Made by a program: the position numbers and the translations under genes. This document shows positions 61,059-64,000 of a DNA stretch of 64,000 nt, piece after piece. Origin of the DNA: Acidovorax sp. 106 (lineage in GTDB: Bacteria > Pseudomonadota > Gammaproteobacteria > Burkholderiales > Burkholderiaceae_C); assembly GCF_003663825.1 (NCBI RefSeq), contig NZ_RCCC01000001.1, positions 3,170,501 to 3,234,500 of the forward strand. Reading direction: 5' to 3'. Positions within the stretch are counted from its first letter, which is position 1. Each line of letters opens with the position of its first letter. A model generated the notes under the pieces. It worked only from the letters and a program-made list of their open reading frames with translations. It did no database searches and was not told the DNA's origin.

Positions 61059-63113
61059 TCACTTCGCAAGGCGCTGTGCGGCAATCGTCAGCCGAAAGCA
61101 GGTGCCGTGGCCCAGCCGCGATTCCACATCAATCTCTCCTCCGTGCAGAAGTGCCACGCGGCGTGCCACCCACAACCCCAGGCCAAATCCACGGCTTTGG
61201 TCTGTGCGGTCTCCGCGCTCAAACTGGGCAAATATCTTGTTCATGACTTCCAGTGACATGCCCGAGCCTTCGTCGGCCACGGAAAACTCCAACAGCCCCG
61301 CTTCGTTCTTCCTGGCGGCAATAAAAATTTCTCCAGCCTTGGCGAACTTGACGGCGTTGTCCACCAGATTGGACAGGGCGATGCGTACCAGTGTGCCGTC
61401 GCAAATCCACTCCAGGGGAGCTGCATGGGTGAACAGCCTCAGATGGTGTTTGGAAGACCAGCGCACCAGTTGGGCCGCGTGCTCCATGAGGTCTGTGATG
61501 TGTACGGGCGAGGGGTGCAGCGTGAAACCTGCCGTGTCCATGCGTTCATTGATCAGGCAGCTGTCGACCAATGAAGTCAGCCGCCTGCAGGCCCGCCGGA
61601 TCTGTGCTGCCCGCTCGGTCTGATCTTCCATCGCCGTTGAGGGAAATGCCTGTTGTTCTGCCGCAGCGCTGTCGATGACCGCCAACGGGGTGCGGAACTC
61701 ATGGCTGATCATGTGGAAAAACTGGCGCTGCTCATGGCGCAAGGTGCGTTCGCTTTGCAGCGCTTCGCTCAGCGCACTCTGCGCGATGGAGAGTTCAACG
61801 GTTCTCACCGCCACCTTGTCCTCCAGCCGATGCTCAGATTCCGCCAAACGATCAATCGCGTGGTCTTTGGCTTGGATAGCTTTGCGGTAGCGCACCACCA
61901 TGCCGATAAAAATGGCCATCCCCAGAAGCACCATGAACGCCAGAGATTCCAACTGCCACAGGTTGGTGATATCCATATCCCATCTGGATTGCCCCACCAT
62001 GATGAGCGTGAGAGGGGCCCCGCTGAGGGCGTGCATGCCGTAGGCGAATAGTAAGACTGCGTGCTGGGCGGTGCGTCTGCCTTGGCGCAATGCCACCAAG
62101 CACAGTGCGACGGCAATCACATTGCAAACCAGCAGCGAGACCAAGTTGATCCAGGCAACAGATCCATAGAAATGCAGCGGGACGCTGAACGTGCCCAGCA
62201 AATTGAGGGCGGTGAGTGCGGCCAGCAGGCGGTCCGTTTGTCTGTAGCGCGTGTGTGCAGTGAGCTGCACCTTGATCTGCCAGGCCACCGCTGCCGCGAT
62301 GGCGAAGGCACCTATCCCAACCGCGTGACTGGCCCACTCCGTCCAGGCCGTGGGGGCCCATAGGCTGGTGTACCCACGGACATTGACGAGGTGCAGTGCA
62401 CTGACTAGCCCCAGACCGAGCATTGCGCGCAGCGCGGACGTTTTGAAGATCAATGCCGCGGCAGCCATGCCCAGCAGCAACGCGCAGGCTGCTCCGAAAT
62501 ACAGGCCTTGATAGCGTTCTATCGCTGTGAGCTCACGCCCCAATGCCTGACTGGAAAGCACCTTGCCTTGGAATTGCATGGCGCTGGTGGTCTCGATCCG
62601 TATCAGCGTGAGCTGGCCCGGCGACAGGCGAAACAAGTGTTGTCGGACAGGGGATTTTTGCTCGGCAGGAACCAAGTCTCCGCTGTGCTGAGGTGCCCAC
62701 GCGCCAGTGTCTGCACTCCGCTGGTACAGCGTGACGTGGTCGAGATAGGTGGGTTGCGCCAACAGCCATAGGACGTGATCGTTCGTTTGCTCCATCAGCT
62801 CTGGCGCATGCAGCCTGAGCCACACCACATGCCTCAAGTACCCCGCATTCAGTGATTGATGCAGTGTGGTGGTCACGCGCTGTGGGCGTTGCGGGTTGCC
62901 AACATCCTCAGGGGTCAGTACGCCCTCGACATCGTCAATGCGCTCCATGGGAATATCCCAGCCCAACCGCAATTGCGTCTCCGTCGCTAGGTCCATGGCC
63001 GCAGCGCGGGCGATGGACAGGGCCAACACAAGGCAGATCCATAAACCGGACATGAGGCGTCTGCATGCGATAAGCGCTGGTGTGGTTGTGAGTTCTCGTG
63101 AGTTTTTGTGCAT
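61059..63113 (-). CDS. 7TM-DISM sensor histidine kinase
   Basis: This 684-aa kinase has a signal peptide (about 1-38, ending SIARAAA), a periplasmic 7TMR-DISMED2-type domain (about 45-190), seven membrane segments (about 195-395), a coiled coil, a HisKA box with FFHMISHEFRTPLAVID, and an ATPase domain with NLVDNAVKFAK, DEGSGM and GFGLGLWVARRVA. 7TM-DISM kinases often sense carbohydrates or other small ligands. It diverges from an OmpR-type regulator, its likely partner. The ATG at 63113 is preferred to a TTG nine codons upstream. Confidence 0.95.
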   Translation of the reverse strand: MHKNSRELTTTPALIACRRLMSGLWICLVLALSIARAAAMDLATETQLRLGWDIPMERIDDVEGVLTPEDVGNPQRPQRVTTTLHQSLNAGYLRHVVWLRLHAPELMEQTNDHVLWLLAQPTYLDHVTLYQRSADTGAWAPQHSGDLVPAEQKSPVRQHLFRLSPGQLTLIRIETTSAMQFQGKVLSSQALGRELTAIERYQGLYFGAACALLLGMAAAALIFKTSALRAMLGLGLVSALHLVNVRGYTSLWAPTAWTEWASHAVGIGAFAIAAAVAWQIKVQLTAHTRYRQTDRLLAALTALNLLGTFSVPLHFYGSVAWINLVSLLVCNVIAVALCLVALRQGRRTAQHAVLLFAYGMHALSGAPLTLIMVGQSRWDMDITNLWQLESLAFMVLLGMAIFIGMVVRYRKAIQAKDHAIDRLAESEHRLEDKVAVRTVELSIAQSALSEALQSERTLRHEQRQFFHMISHEFRTPLAVIDSAAAEQQAFPSTAMEDQTERAAQIRRACRRLTSLVDSCLINERMDTAGFTLHPSPVHITDLMEHAAQLVRWSSKHHLRLFTHAAPLEWICDGTLVRIALSNLVDNAVKFAKAGEIFIAARKNEAGLLEFSVADEGSGMSLEVMNKIFAQFERGDRTDQSRGFGLGLWVARRVALLHGGEIDVESRLGHGTCFRLTIAAQRLAK

Positions 63114-63171
63114 GGCAGGGCTGATACGTCGCTGAGACAATGGTACGTATCAAACTGTTTCCATTTTCAAA
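63114..63171. promoter_or_regulatory. Kinase/regulator divergent promoter with inverted repeat
   Basis: Only 58 bp separate the two divergent starts. GATACGT (63123-63129) and ACGTATC (63145-63151) are perfect inverted half-sites with centres 22 bp apart, two helical turns. This fits a dimeric OmpR-type operator controlling both genes; binding is inferred. Confidence 0.65.
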
Positions 63172-63864
63172 GTGTTCTCTGCCCTGGATTTCAAAGCCAC
63201 CATTGCCGTCGTAGAGGACGATGAAGACATTCGGACCAATGTCTGTCGGTACCTCGCGCGCGTGGGCTTTGACGCATGGGGCGCTGAATCCGCTGAAGAT
63301 TTTTACATCAGGCTTTTGCGTGATCGAGTGGACCTCGCGGTCATCGATATTGGATTGCCAGGCGAGGATGGACTCAGCCTGGTGCGCCGTCTGGCTGCGC
63401 AAGGCGTCCCCACTGTGCTCATGACAGCGCGGGCTGATCTGGACAGTCGAATTGAAGGGTTGGATGCCGGAGCGCTTCAGTACTTTGTCAAACCTGTGGA
63501 TATGCAGGAGCTGGTGGCGGGTATCCGGTCACAGCTTCGCAGCAAGCGTTTGCAAATGGGCGTTACCACTGTGGTACCCGCTTGGCGCCTGGACAAACTG
63601 GGAGCCAAGCTGGAGGCCCCGAATCACAAAAATGTGTTGTTGACCACCCGTGAGCTGGAGATTCTCTCGTGCCTCATGCAAACCCCCGGAGCAGTCATTA
63701 GTAAGCAGGTTTTGTCGGAGTCGGTCGGTGCCCGCGACTTGGAAGACGACTTCCATCGCATCGAGTCCGCCCTGACACGCTTGCGGCGCAAAACGCTCGG
63801 TGACACAGGCATGGCGCTACCGGTGCGTGCGGTCTTTGGAAAAGGGCTGGTGTTCGCTGCATGA
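63172..63864 (+). CDS. OmpR-family response regulator
   Basis: This 230-aa regulator has a receiver domain (VVEDDEDIR acidic pair, phospho-acceptor Asp in LAVIDIGLPGEDG, LMTARAD, YFVKPVD with the conserved Lys) and a winged-helix output (TTRELEILSCLMQTPGAVIS, FHRIESALTRLRRKTLG, GKGLVFAA). It starts from a GTG at 63172 and is divergent from its likely kinase. The remaining 136 bp of the window hold no supported gene. Confidence 0.93.
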   Translation: MFSALDFKATIAVVEDDEDIRTNVCRYLARVGFDAWGAESAEDFYIRLLRDRVDLAVIDIGLPGEDGLSLVRRLAAQGVPTVLMTARADLDSRIEGLDAGALQYFVKPVDMQELVAGIRSQLRSKRLQMGVTTVVPAWRLDKLGAKLEAPNHKNVLLTTRELEILSCLMQTPGAVISKQVLSESVGARDLEDDFHRIESALTRLRRKTLGDTGMALPVRAVFGKGLVFAA

Positions 63865-64000
63865 GTTGACCCACCTTCCGCAAACCGGTTGACGAGCCTT
63901 GGCTCGCCGCAAACGGTCGAAATTCACCCCATTTATTTTGCTGTGCATGCCGCAAGGCAGGGCGCAGCCTGGGCCGAATTCGGCTCGCAGGTTTTGACAA

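Noticed and set aside
63865-64000. Possible gene at the right edge on the minus strand
   Set aside because: Composition is arginine-rich, no domain is recognisable, and the frame is cut by the window edge.

Overview
The window looks like chromosomal DNA of a high-GC betaproteobacterium of the family Comamonadaceae, Acidovorax-like. This rests on gene content (an AcnD/PrpF methylcitrate cluster under an ScfR-type regulator, orphan TctB/TctA genes, a ribF-ileS-lspA operon, a DUF3422 protein), on protein sequence character, and on a palindromic repeat with core AAGCGCT/AGCTAT that I associate with this family. No rRNA, tRNA, CRISPR array, prophage or complete insertion sequence was seen. Genus is inference.

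Layout. 1-8.6 kb: methylcitrate (propionyl-CoA) operon on the minus strand, in transcription order thioesterase, prpC, acnD, a DUF559 nuclease with repeats, prpF, and an isocitrate lyase/PEP mutase-family lyase cut by the window edge. An ScfR/RamB-type regulator diverges from it across an AT-rich leader with repeated TTTGCG half-sites. 8.6-15 kb: a minus-strand envelope-signalling cluster (lipoprotein, sulfatase-modifying-factor-like protein, OmpR-type regulator, LysM-FecR secreted protein, CHASE2 histidine kinase). 15-20.3 kb: trpH, yciO, site-2 protease and trpS on the minus strand, with a chemoreceptor on the plus strand between yciO and the protease. 20.4-27.4 kb: a second chemoreceptor with a CheR-tethering tail, recJ with an RpfE-like gene, and lolC/E-lolD. 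27.4-34.7 kb: a 271-bp element with 26-bp terminal inverted repeats, a multi-PAS diguanylate cyclase, tatD, a hypoxanthine-DNA glycosylase, a spermidine-synthase-like protein and a lone GspE ATPase. 34.8-41 kb: tctB-tctA without tctC, DUF3422, an EamA transporter, an SH3 protein and an atypical SDR. 41.3-45 kb: a TRAP-type binding protein translationally coupled to a GGDEF-EAL enzyme. 45-51 kb: EamA transporter, quinone oxidoreductase, Nudix, LysR, BASS transporter and a shikimate dehydrogenase relative. 51-64 kb: Na/Pi symporter, ribF-ileS-lspA, an HNH nuclease, a bestrophin, a TPR methyltransferase, and a divergent sensor kinase/response regulator pair.

The least explained structure is repetitive. 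At least ten copies of one palindromic repeat lie across the window. About half overlap protein-coding sequence, including ileS, an SDR, a Nudix gene, the end of tatD and the start codon of recJ. A second, C/G-rich palindromic family surrounds the DUF559 nuclease inside the methylcitrate operon and supplies the last codons of acnD. The 27.4-kb element is a third, MITE-like unit.
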